56,464 nucleotides of DNA from Gammaproteobacteria bacterium (GTDB taxonomy: Bacteria > Pseudomonadota > Gammaproteobacteria > Thiohalobacterales > Thiohalobacteraceae), in assembly GCA_019911805.1 (NCBI GenBank), contig JAIOJV010000060.1, positions 1-56,464 on the forward strand, read 5' to 3'. Position 1 is the first letter of the stretch. The number at the start of each line of letters is the position of its first letter. The notes beneath the pieces are model-generated. The model was not told the DNA's origin, did not search any database, and was given only the letters and a program-made list of their open reading frames with translations. This document shows positions 7,627 through 15,400 of this stretch, one piece after another. The position numbers were made by a program, and so were the translations under genes.

Positions 7627-9420
7627 TCACGAGTCCGGATCAAAGTCAGCGCCGTCGGCAGCATCGAAAGCGTCGATAGTCGCGTCGTCGTCTGCGTCCC
7701 CGTCCGCGACCTCGACCGCATCGACCGCATCGTCCGCATCGTCCGGCGGCGGTGCGGCAGCGGTATCGGCGGCAGGCACGGCGGCGGGCGGTGGCAGTGT
7801 GGCGGCAGGCGGCGCGGTGGCAGCAGCGACGTGCGCCGGCACGCGGCGCGATAGCTTGATGATCGGCACAGTGACGCGACGCGCAGCGACAGTGTCACCG
7901 GCGAGCAGCAAATAGCCGCGCAGGTCCGGCAGGCCTTGGATCTCAGCGGGCAGCACAGCGCGACGAATCTCGCTGACAGTCGTCGTGCTCGTGCTCGTGC
8001 CGTGCCCGTGCCGCGCGCTCTGCGCAGATCGTGATCTCGATACCTGCGCGCGCTCGCGCTCGATCTCGCCGATCTGGCGGCTCAGTCGATCCGATGTTTC
8101 GGGGTCAGGCGTGCGCAGGATCAGCGTGTGACCCGTGCAGCCGAGGACGCTTTCCGCGCCGTCGCGGCCGTAGACCTCTCTGAGCTGCGCAGCAGTTTGA
8201 TAGCCCAGGACCAGTCTGAGCCCGTATTTCCGTCCGCGTGCTGCTGCGCCGGCGAGCGCCGTAAGCTGACCGTGCGCTGGCAACTCATCTAAAACAATCC
8301 ACGTCCGCCGGGCGCGGTCGGGGTCGCTGTCGAGCACTGCGCGCACGACAATATCGAGCCAAGCGCGACGCAGTGAGCGCGACGACTCGGCGGCAGAATC
8401 GCGGTACGGTAGCCACAACCAGCCCTCGCCGCCATCGATCCAGTCGCGCAGCGAGAAAGCATCTTGACTCGCGCGGGCGTCGAGCAGCGTCAGCGCGCTG
8501 AGATGTGTACCGATGATGCCGAGCACGCTCGCCAGCATCTTGTCCGCGCCGCCGCCGACGAGGCGGGCCGCCGGCGTGCTAGCGAGCAGTGCGCCTAGGT
8601 CGTCTTTATCCGCGTGCAGCGCGGCTTGGACCAGCGCACCGGTCGTCGCATCGCCGCGCTCACTCAGCGACTTGAGCAACGCACTCACAAGCGTGCGCGC
8701 GTAGCCGTGCCATTCCGCGCCGCCGCCGTGCCCTGGCGGGATAAGTGATGCAGCGAGCGTGTCGCACTCGCTTGCGTCGCGCAGGTCCGCGAACGGCGAC
8801 CACGACACAGACCGTGCGTCACCCGGCGCAAGAATTACGTCTGTATCACGATGCAGGCGGGCGAGTATGTCGCCCGCCGGGTCTGCGATGATGACGCGAT
8901 CCCCGCGCCTGCGCGCTTGCGTCAGTAGCCCTAAAATCGCTTGCGTTTTGCCCGTGCCCGGTGCGCCGCAGAATTGAAACCCACGGCTCTCTAGCGACTC
9001 CGGCAATCGCACCCCGGCAAGCATCACGCCGTCAGCTTTGCCGACCTCACCACCATCGCCCGCGCCGATCACGGCACCGCGCTCAGTTTTTTTTGCCGGA
9101 GGCGGCACGATGATCATCAAAATCTTGCCGCAGCCCGCACCGATCACGGCACCGCCGGCGGTCGCGAGCGCGAGCAGATCCGCGCTCTGTGTGATTATCG
9201 ACCAGACCGCGCGCACCAGCAGCCGATCGATACCGCGCGGCGGCCAGGTCGCGAGCACGCCAGCAGCCCACGTCCAGCCGACCCAGGCCCCGCCGGCGGC
9301 GGCGAAGGCGACGACGAGAGTCACGGGCAGGTATCGCGTGCGCTCATGCTGTAGATAGATCATGCCGCCGGCGACGGCGACGCCGACGATCGGGGCAAAA
9401 AGTGTCGTAGTGATTTGCAT
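7627..9420 (-). CDS. Type IV coupling protein (TraD/TrwB/VirD4 family ATPase)
   Basis: Inner-membrane ATPase that links the relaxosome to a type IV secretion channel. Of 597 residues, two membrane segments lie at about 4-22 and 32-56, with more hydrophobic stretch near 80-105. The motor domain has Walker A GAPGTGKT at 152-159 and Walker B WIVLDELPAHG near 365; RTPDPETSDRLSRQIG is also typical of TraD/TrwB. The C-terminal 90 residues are Ala/Pro-rich and end in a long acidic tail (DDADDAVDAVEVADGD), comparable to the acidic tails used by F TraD to dock relaxosome proteins. Preceded by shared box B and SD GGAG. Confidence 0.92.
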   Translation of the reverse strand: MQITTTLFAPIVGVAVAGGMIYLQHERTRYLPVTLVVAFAAAGGAWVGWTWAAGVLATWPPRGIDRLLVRAVWSIITQSADLLALATAGGAVIGAGCGKILMIIVPPPAKKTERGAVIGAGDGGEVGKADGVMLAGVRLPESLESRGFQFCGAPGTGKTQAILGLLTQARRRGDRVIIADPAGDILARLHRDTDVILAPGDARSVSWSPFADLRDASECDTLAASLIPPGHGGGAEWHGYARTLVSALLKSLSERGDATTGALVQAALHADKDDLGALLASTPAARLVGGGADKMLASVLGIIGTHLSALTLLDARASQDAFSLRDWIDGGEGWLWLPYRDSAAESSRSLRRAWLDIVVRAVLDSDPDRARRTWIVLDELPAHGQLTALAGAAARGRKYGLRLVLGYQTAAQLREVYGRDGAESVLGCTGHTLILRTPDPETSDRLSRQIGEIERERAQVSRSRSAQSARHGHGTSTSTTTVSEIRRAVLPAEIQGLPDLRGYLLLAGDTVAARRVTVPIIKLSRRVPAHVAAATAPPAATLPPPAAVPAADTAAAPPPDDADDAVDAVEVADGDADDDATIDAFDAADGADFDPDS

Positions 9421-9444
9421 GTGTGCGCTCCAAAAAAAAAGGTC

Positions 9445-9471
9445 TTATATAGATACGGTCACGCGCAACAC
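9445..9471 (-). promoter_or_regulatory. Shared transfer promoter box, copy B (coupling protein)
   Basis: Minus strand: GTGTTGCGCGTGAC (9471-9458), CGTATC, then TATATAAG. The core lies 37 nt upstream of the coupling-protein ATG; a T run and GGAG follow. Confidence 0.7.
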
Positions 9472-9788
9472 CGCAGCCAATTTGTTGCGCTGCCCGTACC
9501 CGCGCGCGCAGGGATGCGCAAGCGAAGGTCAGGAGAGCGCCCCGGCGGGGCGCGGCGACGGAAGCTGAGGCGTGCGTATGCGCGCCGAGATCACCGCACC
9601 GCACCGCCACCGCCGCCGGTCACTAGTGGTACCACTCACGCCCTTCCGCAGCGCATCTGTCATCGCATCACGCAGCACTCTGATCACTGCCGCCGCCGCA
9701 CCCTGTATGCCGCTTTTTACGCCGCTTGTCGGCGCGCCGCGCAGCGGCAAGCGCCCGCGCCGCACTCACAGATCACCGCGCCCGGCGC

Positions 9789-9812
9789 AAAAAAAACCCC
9801 GGAGGACCGGGG
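9789..9812 (-). terminator. Rho-independent terminator of the dotA/traY operon
   Basis: On the minus strand CCCCGG/CCGGGG (9812-9797, 4-nt loop) is followed by eight T's (9796-9789). It lies about 30 nt past the stop of the 9842-10549 gene and ends that transcript. Confidence 0.85.
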
Positions 9813-9841
9813 CAAAGGGACGACGCACAGCGAAGAAAAAA

Positions 9842-10549
9842 TCAGATCAGTTTGCACGTAAATCGAATCACGCCGACCGGCTCATACGTAAAATCCTGTA
9901 CTTTGTTGCCGTACCCCGGCGGACATCCGTACCCCGGGTCCCAGCCGCCCGGCCAGTGACCCCAATACTGCCCGTTGTGCAGCGGCCACAATTCAACCGA
10001 CCCGCAACCGCGCACATACAGATCGCAATTGTCCAGCGGTGTAACTGTCACCTCCGCCGGCCACGGCGCCGGCGGCGCGGCGATGTCATAGCAGATGTAA
10101 TCGCGATATGTTGAGTCCGACGTCGGCCCGATTGTCTGATGCCACTGCTTGAGCCCCGGCGGGCACGAGACTGCGGGATTGTGACCGTCACACGTCGTCG
10201 TCACGATCCAGTGATCGCGCCACTCATACATCGACGTCCCGTCGTTCGGTGCAGGGCTTTTGACATCAAAAGTCGGCACAGCCCGCCCGCAGTACCGACT
10301 GCCGACCGGCGTATCACGTCCGGTATAGTCGTATGTCGCCGCCTGCGCGTCGTTGATATACGCATACACTACACCAGCGCCACCGGCGACCAAGCTGGTG
10401 CCGAGGATCACAGCAGTGACGACGAGTGTAGTGCGTACATACGACCACACCGCTTTGCGCGCCGCGGTCCAGGTGTTGCGGATCTCGGGCATCGTCTCGT
10501 CGATGCTAGCTAGACCGTCGCGCAGCGATTGATACAGATTCTTTTTCAT
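9842..10549 (-). CDS. Membrane-anchored, cysteine-rich exported protein
   Basis: Unknown protein, 235 residues from ATG 10549 (GGAGG 5 nt upstream; ATG 10552 and TTG 10561 are alternatives). An N-terminal cytoplasmic segment of about 40 residues precedes one transmembrane helix (TTLVVTAVILGTSLVAGGAG). The remaining ~170 residues should be periplasmic, with eight cysteines (an even number, fit for disulfides) and many Trp/Tyr/Pro/Gly. It follows dotA/traY and a 36-residue membrane peptide and ends at a terminator. A role in the transfer channel, surface or entry exclusion is possible from context only. Confidence 0.65.
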   Translation of the reverse strand: MKKNLYQSLRDGLASIDETMPEIRNTWTAARKAVWSYVRTTLVVTAVILGTSLVAGGAGVVYAYINDAQAATYDYTGRDTPVGSRYCGRAVPTFDVKSPAPNDGTSMYEWRDHWIVTTTCDGHNPAVSCPPGLKQWHQTIGPTSDSTYRDYICYDIAAPPAPWPAEVTVTPLDNCDLYVRGCGSVELWPLHNGQYWGHWPGGWDPGYGCPPGYGNKVQDFTYEPVGVIRFTCKLI

Positions 10550-10565
10550 CATAGCCTCCAAAAAA

Positions 10566-10676
10566 TTAGATCGTCAGACCGATACCGACAGCCATTGCCG
10601 TGATCATCATCCCGAGACCGAGCAAACAAGCCGTGGCTACGATCAAAGAATGCACGCAAATCGCCAACCATTTCAT
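10566..10676 (-). CDS. 36-residue hydrophobic membrane peptide
   Basis: ATG at 10676 has a good SD (GGAGGTG, 5 nt spacing) and the frame runs MKWLAICVHSLIVATACLLG then a second hydrophobic half to a TAA at 10568-10566. Nearly the whole peptide is one or two membrane helices. It lies between the dotA/traY part and the exported Cys-rich protein, in the same direction. Function unknown; a small accessory of the membrane complex is plausible. Confidence 0.6.
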   Translation of the reverse strand: MKWLAICVHSLIVATACLLGLGMMITAMAVGIGLTI

Positions 10677-10711
10677 TCCACACCTCCGTCACCGTCAATT
10701 AAATTTCAGAA

Positions 10712-12634
10712 TCAGCCCTCGGCCACCGGCCCGTACTTTGACCGCGGCTTAGTCGCCCGCGCCTGCATTTTCGCCGACGCCCTCGGTGCAGGTGCAGGAG
10801 CGGAAGCCGAATATGCATCACTCCAGCCCCCGCCCCAGGCGTCGCGCGAGTCCGCCGCGCCACCGCTGCCGCTGCTCGCGCTTGCTGGCGCCGGCGTAAT
10901 CGTCGGTGTCTCTAGCGTGTCGCCACCGCCAGCACCGGCACCACCGGCAGCACCACCACCACCACCACCGCCCGGACTCTTACCACCACCGCCCGCGCCA
11001 GCGATCTTCTGCGCGCTGAGCGCACCAGCAGCACCACCGACCACGCGCCGCACGCCGACGCTACCGCTCTCGCCTTGCTCGACAGCTCGTGTCGCGGCAG
11101 CGTCAGTGCCCAGGTCAGATCCTTGCGTGCCGCCAATCCACATGGGCACATGCTGCGCCAGATGCGTCACGAGACGCATGACGTAGTAGACGAGCGCAGT
11201 GATTGCAGCTAGCACGACGCCGATTGTGCTCAGGATCATCACAGGCCCAGTTGTCGTGCCGACGAGACTGTATAGATACACTTCGAGAGCCATCCCCAAA
11301 AATGCCATGCTCACGTCGATCAAAAGCCAGGCGAAAATAAACCCAAACGTCAACAGGAGCGGGCGCATCGTCGCGCCGATTGCGACAGCGTAGCCGTGCC
11401 GGGTCTCCGGCGCAGCGAAATCACTGCCGCCAGCAAACGCATGCGCGACAGCGAGCAGTGGCGCGGCTACAAGCATTTCGATGACGAGTACCATCCAGCC
11501 GACAATAGCCAGGACCATCAAGATTGCAGGCGTCATCGGAATCACGTACTTGAGTATCGCGCCCTCGATAACGAGCACGACGCCCGCGGCGGCCGCAGCA
11601 GTGCCGAAAAAGCCAGCAATCGCTGCCGCAGTTGATGCACCGCCCAGCGCGCCCACCGGCCCGCCCGTCACGCCACCCGCTGCCGCACCGCCGATCGTCG
11701 CAGCAAGCACGCCCGCTGTGCCGACAGTCCAGGCCGAGCCGCCCCAGGTAATCAATGTGTCGCCAACGCCGGCAAGCGAGACGAGCGCATTACCGCCGCG
11801 CAGCGCGCCGGGCAGTGCGTAGAGCGTGCTGTCAGCGATCTTTTTGCCGAGCCAGCCGCCTTCTGGGCCGCCGCTCACAGCACGCGCATTTTCGGTCGTT
11901 GCGATGCGTGACAGATAGCCGTCGACCACAGCTTGATAGTCTGCGTCTGCACCGTCCGTGAGACGCTTAATAGTGCGCGGATCGGGGGCGGTAAAGTCCG
12001 GCAACAGCGGCGCAAGCAGTGTCTGCCCGCGCTCGTTGATACTAGTGAGGGTCCACCAGTACATCGCCGAGCTCGCCCATCCGAGGTCTTTCGACATACG
12101 CGCAAAATCATCTGTCTCACTGCGTAGCTGCTCAAGCTGCTCTGCATGCGCAAGCTCGCTAGCACGACTCAGCTCTTCTGCGTACGCGCTCGCGTACGCG
12201 GTAAATAGCTGCGGTGATAGCTCAATCGGCTGCTCGTCGTATGCGCTCATGATGTCTTGCGCGATCGCGCGCGCGGCGTGGATCATATTGGTGACAGCAT
12301 CGACTGACGCTTGACAGATAGCTGTCGAGTGCGCCGGCGTCGGCGCCGCTGGATGATCTTGCAGCGTCAGCGTGCGCACAGCAGACATCACTGTCGTATC
12401 GATCGCTGATAGCGTCCGCCCGATCGTCGACTCGCCACACGAGATACTGATCGCGCCAAGCGTTGTGTCGATGCCGACGCCGCGGCGGCGCTGCGCGCCG
12501 TACGTCCACGTGCCGCCAAAGTCATTGCCAGTCCAGTCCCACCGTGGCTGTAGCGGGTAGTCCGCTTTGTCATGGATGACGAGATAAGTCACCTCATGCC
12601 GCAGCGCGCGCGACTTGATCGAGTGCGTCGGCAT
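10712..12634 (-). pseudogene. DotA/TraY-family protein, C-terminal part after frameshift
   Basis: DotA (Dot/Icm) and TraY (IncI) are polytopic inner-membrane proteins of type IVB secretion systems. This part holds the periplasmic domain and the C-terminal membrane block (hydrophobic segments around LIEGAILKYVIPMTPAILMV and MRPLLLTFGFIFAWLLI) followed by the conserved VTHLAQHVPMWIGG. The tail is Gly-rich and disordered. It continues the N-terminal reading frame at 12594-13094 if the GC run at 12604-12612 had one more GC unit (DQVARA joined to LRHEVTYL). The only local start (ATG 12634) has no SD. Counted as a broken gene unless frameshifting occurs. Confidence 0.75.
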
Positions 12635-13094
12635 CGTACGGCGCTTTTTGTGCGATGACGCCCGACTGCGCCGGGATTGCGTCGACAAACCGACCCCAGA
12701 CTGTGTCCGCAATCCCAATCCCGTAGTAAGTAGCAATCAGCAGCATCACTTGTAAGATGCTGTAGCCTTTCGCAATCGGCGCGAGCAAGAAAAGACTCAC
12801 CGGCGCGCGCATCGGCGCCCATACGCTGTGCATGCGGCGACCGAGCGGCGTGCCTTCGCGTGCGGTTTCCATCGCGCCGATGGTTACCTGCCACACCATC
12901 ATCGCAGACACAAGCGCAATGAGCGCAGTGTTCACAACGACGAAAAGCTCGGGCAGGATCGCGCCGGAGCCCGCATCGATAGCGCCGACACTGAAATCAT
13001 GCCAGCGATCGCCGAGTAGCGTGTCGAGCATCGTGACGCTCAGGTCCTGCGGCGCAGGGGTGAGCAGTGCTTGCTGCTCTGCGGTCATAGTCAT
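12594..13094 (-). pseudogene. DotA/TraY-family protein, N-terminal part
   Basis: Residues 1-166 carry the conserved N-terminal DotA/TraY block: a hydrophobic segment (VVNTALIALVSAMMVWQVTIG), then GTPLGRRMHSVWAPMRAPVSLFLLAPI and GYSILQVMLLIATYYGIGIADTVW. The frame then stops at 12596-12594, directly after the GC repeat 12604-12612, while homology continues in another frame. ATG 13094 has GGAG about 10 nt upstream and box A 35 nt upstream. If the frame were repaired the full protein would be about 795 residues, close to TraY/DotA length. Confidence 0.8.
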
Positions 13095-13115
13095 GTGTGT
13101 GCTCCAAAAAAGGTC

Positions 13116-13143
13116 TTATATATAGAACGGTCACGCGCAACAC
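13116..13143 (-). promoter_or_regulatory. Shared transfer promoter box, copy A (dotA/traY operon)
   Basis: Minus strand: GTGTTGCGCGTGAC (13143-13130), CGTTC, TATATATAAG. The core lies 35 nt upstream of the dotA/traY ATG, in the same arrangement as copy B (T run, GGAG, CACACATG). Confidence 0.7.
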
Positions 13144-13154
13144 TCAGCCGCCGA

Positions 13155-13469
13155 TCACTGCATCGTCGCCATCGCCGCCCGCGCGCGGGCTGAAAAAGCA
13201 CGGGACGGGACGCAGAGAAGCACGCGGACATCTGCCCCGGCACATTGCGCGCGCGATGACACGAGGCGCGGAGTAACGTAGACGCCGCGCCATCCATCAG
13301 GCCCGGAGATCAATAAATCTCTGCCGTCGTCTAACGTAATCGCTACACCGTCGGCGTGCTCGCGCACGCTTGTCACTGCGTGGGCGTGATTGTCGTCGCG
13401 GAACAAGACGTGAGTCGGTAGACGTCCTGCGCTGGACAAAAAACGAAAAAAAGTCATCGCGTGCATCAT
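13155..13469 (-). CDS. Hypothetical protein in transfer region
   Basis: A 104-residue soluble protein without recognised domain. The centre (HAVTSVREHADGVAITLDDGRDLLISGPDGWRGVYV) looks like beta strands. It starts by a 4-nt ATGA overlap with the upstream membrane-protein gene and ends shortly before box A, so the two genes form one unit under box D. It is probably transfer-associated by position; function unknown. Confidence 0.6.
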   Translation of the reverse strand: MMHAMTFFRFLSSAGRLPTHVLFRDDNHAHAVTSVREHADGVAITLDDGRDLLISGPDGWRGVYVTPRLVSSRAQCAGADVRVLLCVPSRAFSARARAAMATMQ

Positions 13470-13870
13470 GACAACCCGCTAGCTAAAAACGCTTTGAAGC
13501 TCACGCCGCGCCCGCGCTCGATCATCGCCGCCTGCCACAATCGCAGCACAGCGACAAAAAGATACGATGCGGCAGCGAGCGCGAGGACCGTGGTCACTGT
13601 GATCGACAGCACTGTGCTGTAAAGCCACGCGCATGTGCCCATGACGCCCGCGAGTGCGACGAAGCCCACCGCCGCGGTGCGGTAGCTGCGCGCCAGGTGG
13701 CGGCGGTCGTCGGCGGGGATTTGATCGAGTTTTGTGCGCTGTTTGCGACCAGTCGCAGCGCGGAAAGCGCGCCAGGCGGCGGCGATGCGACCGATGCTCG
13801 GGGCGCCGGCGAGCGCAGGGATGGTCTTGTGCAGCGGTGCGGGCTTGAGAAGTTCTTTGATCTTGCTCAT
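13466..13870 (-). CDS. Small two-helix membrane protein of transfer region
   Basis: 134 residues: a basic N-terminal region (residues 1-65, with SIGRIAAAWRAFRAATGRKQR), then two adjacent membrane helices (about 67-87 and 90-110) and a short tail. It precedes dotA/traY in the way IncI traX precedes traY, but I cannot show sequence homology to TraX. First gene after box D; no other function is evident. Confidence 0.6.
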   Translation of the reverse strand: MSKIKELLKPAPLHKTIPALAGAPSIGRIAAAWRAFRAATGRKQRTKLDQIPADDRRHLARSYRTAAVGFVALAGVMGTCAWLYSTVLSITVTTVLALAAASYLFVAVLRLWQAAMIERGRGVSFKAFLASGLS

Positions 13871-13900
13871 GTGCGTGATCCTCGTTGAGTTGACGTGTCC

Positions 13901-13926
13901 ATATATATGACTGTCACGCGCAACAC
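13901..13926 (-). promoter_or_regulatory. Shared transfer promoter box, copy D
   Basis: Minus strand: GTGTTGCGCGTGAC (13926-13913), AGTCATATATATGG. The core lies 42 nt upstream of ATG 13870; the following leader has GAGGATC as possible SD. Confidence 0.7.
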
Positions 13927-14136
13927 CCTCGTGCAGTAGCGAAGGAATGCGTATACGTACGTATTTCGTTCAACACGGAACGAATGCCGAGAACTATTAC
14001 CCCTAAGTCCTATTAGGGGACGAATGACCTACAAGGTCGGCGGCGGGAATCGGTCGAACGGCAAGCGGACGGAAAAGGCATTAAATCAGGCGCTTAGGCG
14101 CTGATGAGCGGAGTGACGCACTCACCGGCGGCGATG

Positions 14137-14208
14137 TGTCACTTGAAGTGACACTTAAGGTGTCACTTGAGGTGTCACTTATAGTGACACTTGAGATGTC
14201 ACTACAGC
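14137..14208 (+). repeat. Six 12-bp tandem iterons
   Basis: Units start at 14137, 14149, 14161, 14173, 14185 and 14197 with consensus TG(T/A)CACTT(G/A)AGG; units 2 and 5 have A at the third base, the last is degenerate. Exact 12-bp phasing puts all copies on nearly one helix face. Their position next to the rep genes suggests binding sites for a replication initiator. The alternating units also form local palindromes (TGTCACT...AGTGACA). Confidence 0.85.
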
Positions 14209-14407
14209 AGCCCGCGTGCAGGGTTCGCGGAGCGGTTCCGGCGCGCGGGCTGCTTAGATGCTTTTGCGTGCGAGCGATCAATCGACGGAGACAGACAAAT
14301 GCAGGGAGGCGCACAACGTTCGCTATGATGTACACGATAGCAAACGTATGATTTATAACGAGATTGTGCGATACTGCGCGTGAGTTTGAGCGGAAAGGAG
14401 ATGCGAG

Positions 14408-14596
14408 ATGGAGTATGTGATCGAGATTGAAGAAGGGTGCCCGGTGGGCCCGGCGGGCGCGCGGGTTGTGTGCAGCGATGAGCTCGACCCGGCGCCGAGG
14501 CGCTGGGTGCTGGTCGAGGGTCCCGGCGGTGCGCCGGCGCTGACGCGCTGGCCGACGCGCTGGCCTTGGCTTGCGACGCTGGTGCTGTCCACGTAG
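14408..14596 (+). CDS. Small hypothetical protein between iterons and origin
   Basis: A 62-residue frame on the plus strand, opposite to its neighbours. AAAGGAG at 14394-14400 stands 7 nt before ATG 14408, the best SD in this region. The sequence (MEYVIEIEEGCPVGPAG... RRWVLVEGPGG) has no known domain and a Trp/Pro-rich end. It lies between two origin-like repeat blocks; it could be a replication or copy-control peptide, or chance. Confidence 0.4.
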   Translation: MEYVIEIEEGCPVGPAGARVVCSDELDPAPRRWVLVEGPGGAPALTRWPTRWPWLATLVLST

Positions 14597-14752
14597 TCCA
14601 CGGCCCACAGCCCGGCACGACCCCGCCCCTCACCAGGGCAAGGGGTCAAGGCCGGGGCCGCGCAGCGGCGGCGGTGGGCACACGGGGTCAGCGCGGCAGT
14701 GGGCTGGGCAGGACGGCCTGCGGCCTTTCAGAGCCCCCGGGGCGGGGGCTCC

Positions 14753-15022
14753 AACCCCGGCGTGGGGGTCGTGACGTGGGGACGGCTAAGGTGCCACGCT
14801 CACACGTTGAGCATCTTAAGCACCTTAAGCACCTTAAGCGCCTTTGAACCCACCCCTTACCATACAATTTTTATATATATATTAAGTATTTATCTGCCGC
14901 CTTAAGCACCTTAGCTGCTAAGATGCTTAAGGTGCTTAAGATGCTCACTGTTTTTGAGTAGAGCACCTTGCCCAACCAAACCCCACACCCCAAAACCCAA
15001 ACTCGACCCCCACGCCGGGGTT
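14753..15022. other. oriV: Predicted replication origin: nested inverted repeats round an AT-rich core
   Basis: Three nested inverted repeats share a centre near 14880: a 19-bp outer pair (14753-14771 / 15004-15022), AAGGTGC/GCACCTT (14788-14794 / 14963-14969), and a perfect 23-bp inner pair (14809-14831 / 14924-14946) built from the 9-bp unit CTTAAGCAC. Between them is an AT-rich tract (about 14857-14898, with TTTTTATATATATATTAAG) and a 33-bp near-palindrome at 14900-14932. The adjacent operon encodes RepA-like helicase and a primase-like protein. The layout recalls IncQ oriV, with an unwinding element and hairpin priming sites. Confidence 0.65.
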
Positions 15023-15055
15023 CCCGGGCGCGCCCTCGCGCCCGGTGGGTGGGAG

Positions 15056-15400
15056 TTAAACCCGCTGACCGGCGGCTACAGACAGAAAAAACAGACGGGC
15101 CGCGGCGCTGGTGCGACATCGCTCGATCGTCTCAGCAATGATCTCCTCATCATCTTCTTCGATCCGCGCCAGCCAATCCCGTATCGCTGCCTCGTCCTCG
15201 ACACTTAAGTCGGTACCCGGCTGCTCAGTGAGCTCGCGCCGCAGCACATCTAGCACGCCCGGCTTCTGAGCCGCCAGCGCTGGGCGCCAGGTCGCCACGG
15301 CCGCGGCTGGGCCCGTGGCCCGGATCGTGCCGCCGCCGGCGGCTAGTCGCACGTCCAGTCCTGCTGTGCGTGCTCTAGCAATGATCTCTGTCGGTGTCAT
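15056..15400 (-). CDS. TubC_N-like small protein after RepA
   Basis: 114 residues. The N-terminal half (EIIARARTAGLDVRLAAGGGTIRATG...LAAQKPGVLDVLRREL) matches the layout of TubC N-terminal docking-type domains, which also occur alone or beside primase/helicase genes of mobile elements. The C-terminal half is acidic (IRDWLARIEEDDEEIIAETIERCR). It starts by ATGA overlap with repA and closes the five-gene replication operon. It may mediate contact with a partner in replication; inferred. Confidence 0.6.
   Translation of the reverse strand: MTPTEIIARARTAGLDVRLAAGGGTIRATGPAAAVATWRPALAAQKPGVLDVLRRELTEQPGTDLSVEDEAAIRDWLARIEEDDEEIIAETIERCRTSAAARLFFLSVAAGQRV

Larger units (their letters stand above)
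9421..9841. other. Intergenic region before coupling-protein gene
   Basis: Holds the coupling-protein leader (box B, T run, GGAG) and a terminator at 9789-9812. The rest (about 9475-9785) has minus-strand open frames but none with a convincing start, SD or recognisable product; I see no gene in it. Confidence 0.5.

Noticed and set aside
9529-9765. Minus-strand 78-codon frame
   Set aside because: No suitable start or SD, lies after an operon terminator, and its C-terminus is low complexity.
3846-13870. A complete conjugative (ICE) transfer system
   Set aside because: Relaxase, coupling protein and a DotA/TraY homologue are present, but no VirB4/DotO-type ATPase, pilin or core-channel genes.
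14137-14208. Tandem repeats as a CRISPR array
   Set aside because: Units are 12 bp and directly adjacent with no unique spacers, and no cas genes are present.
14136-14351. Plus-strand frame through the iterons (repeating Val-Ser-Leu-Glu)
   Set aside because: The repeat pattern in the translation is a by-product of 12-bp iterons; no SD.
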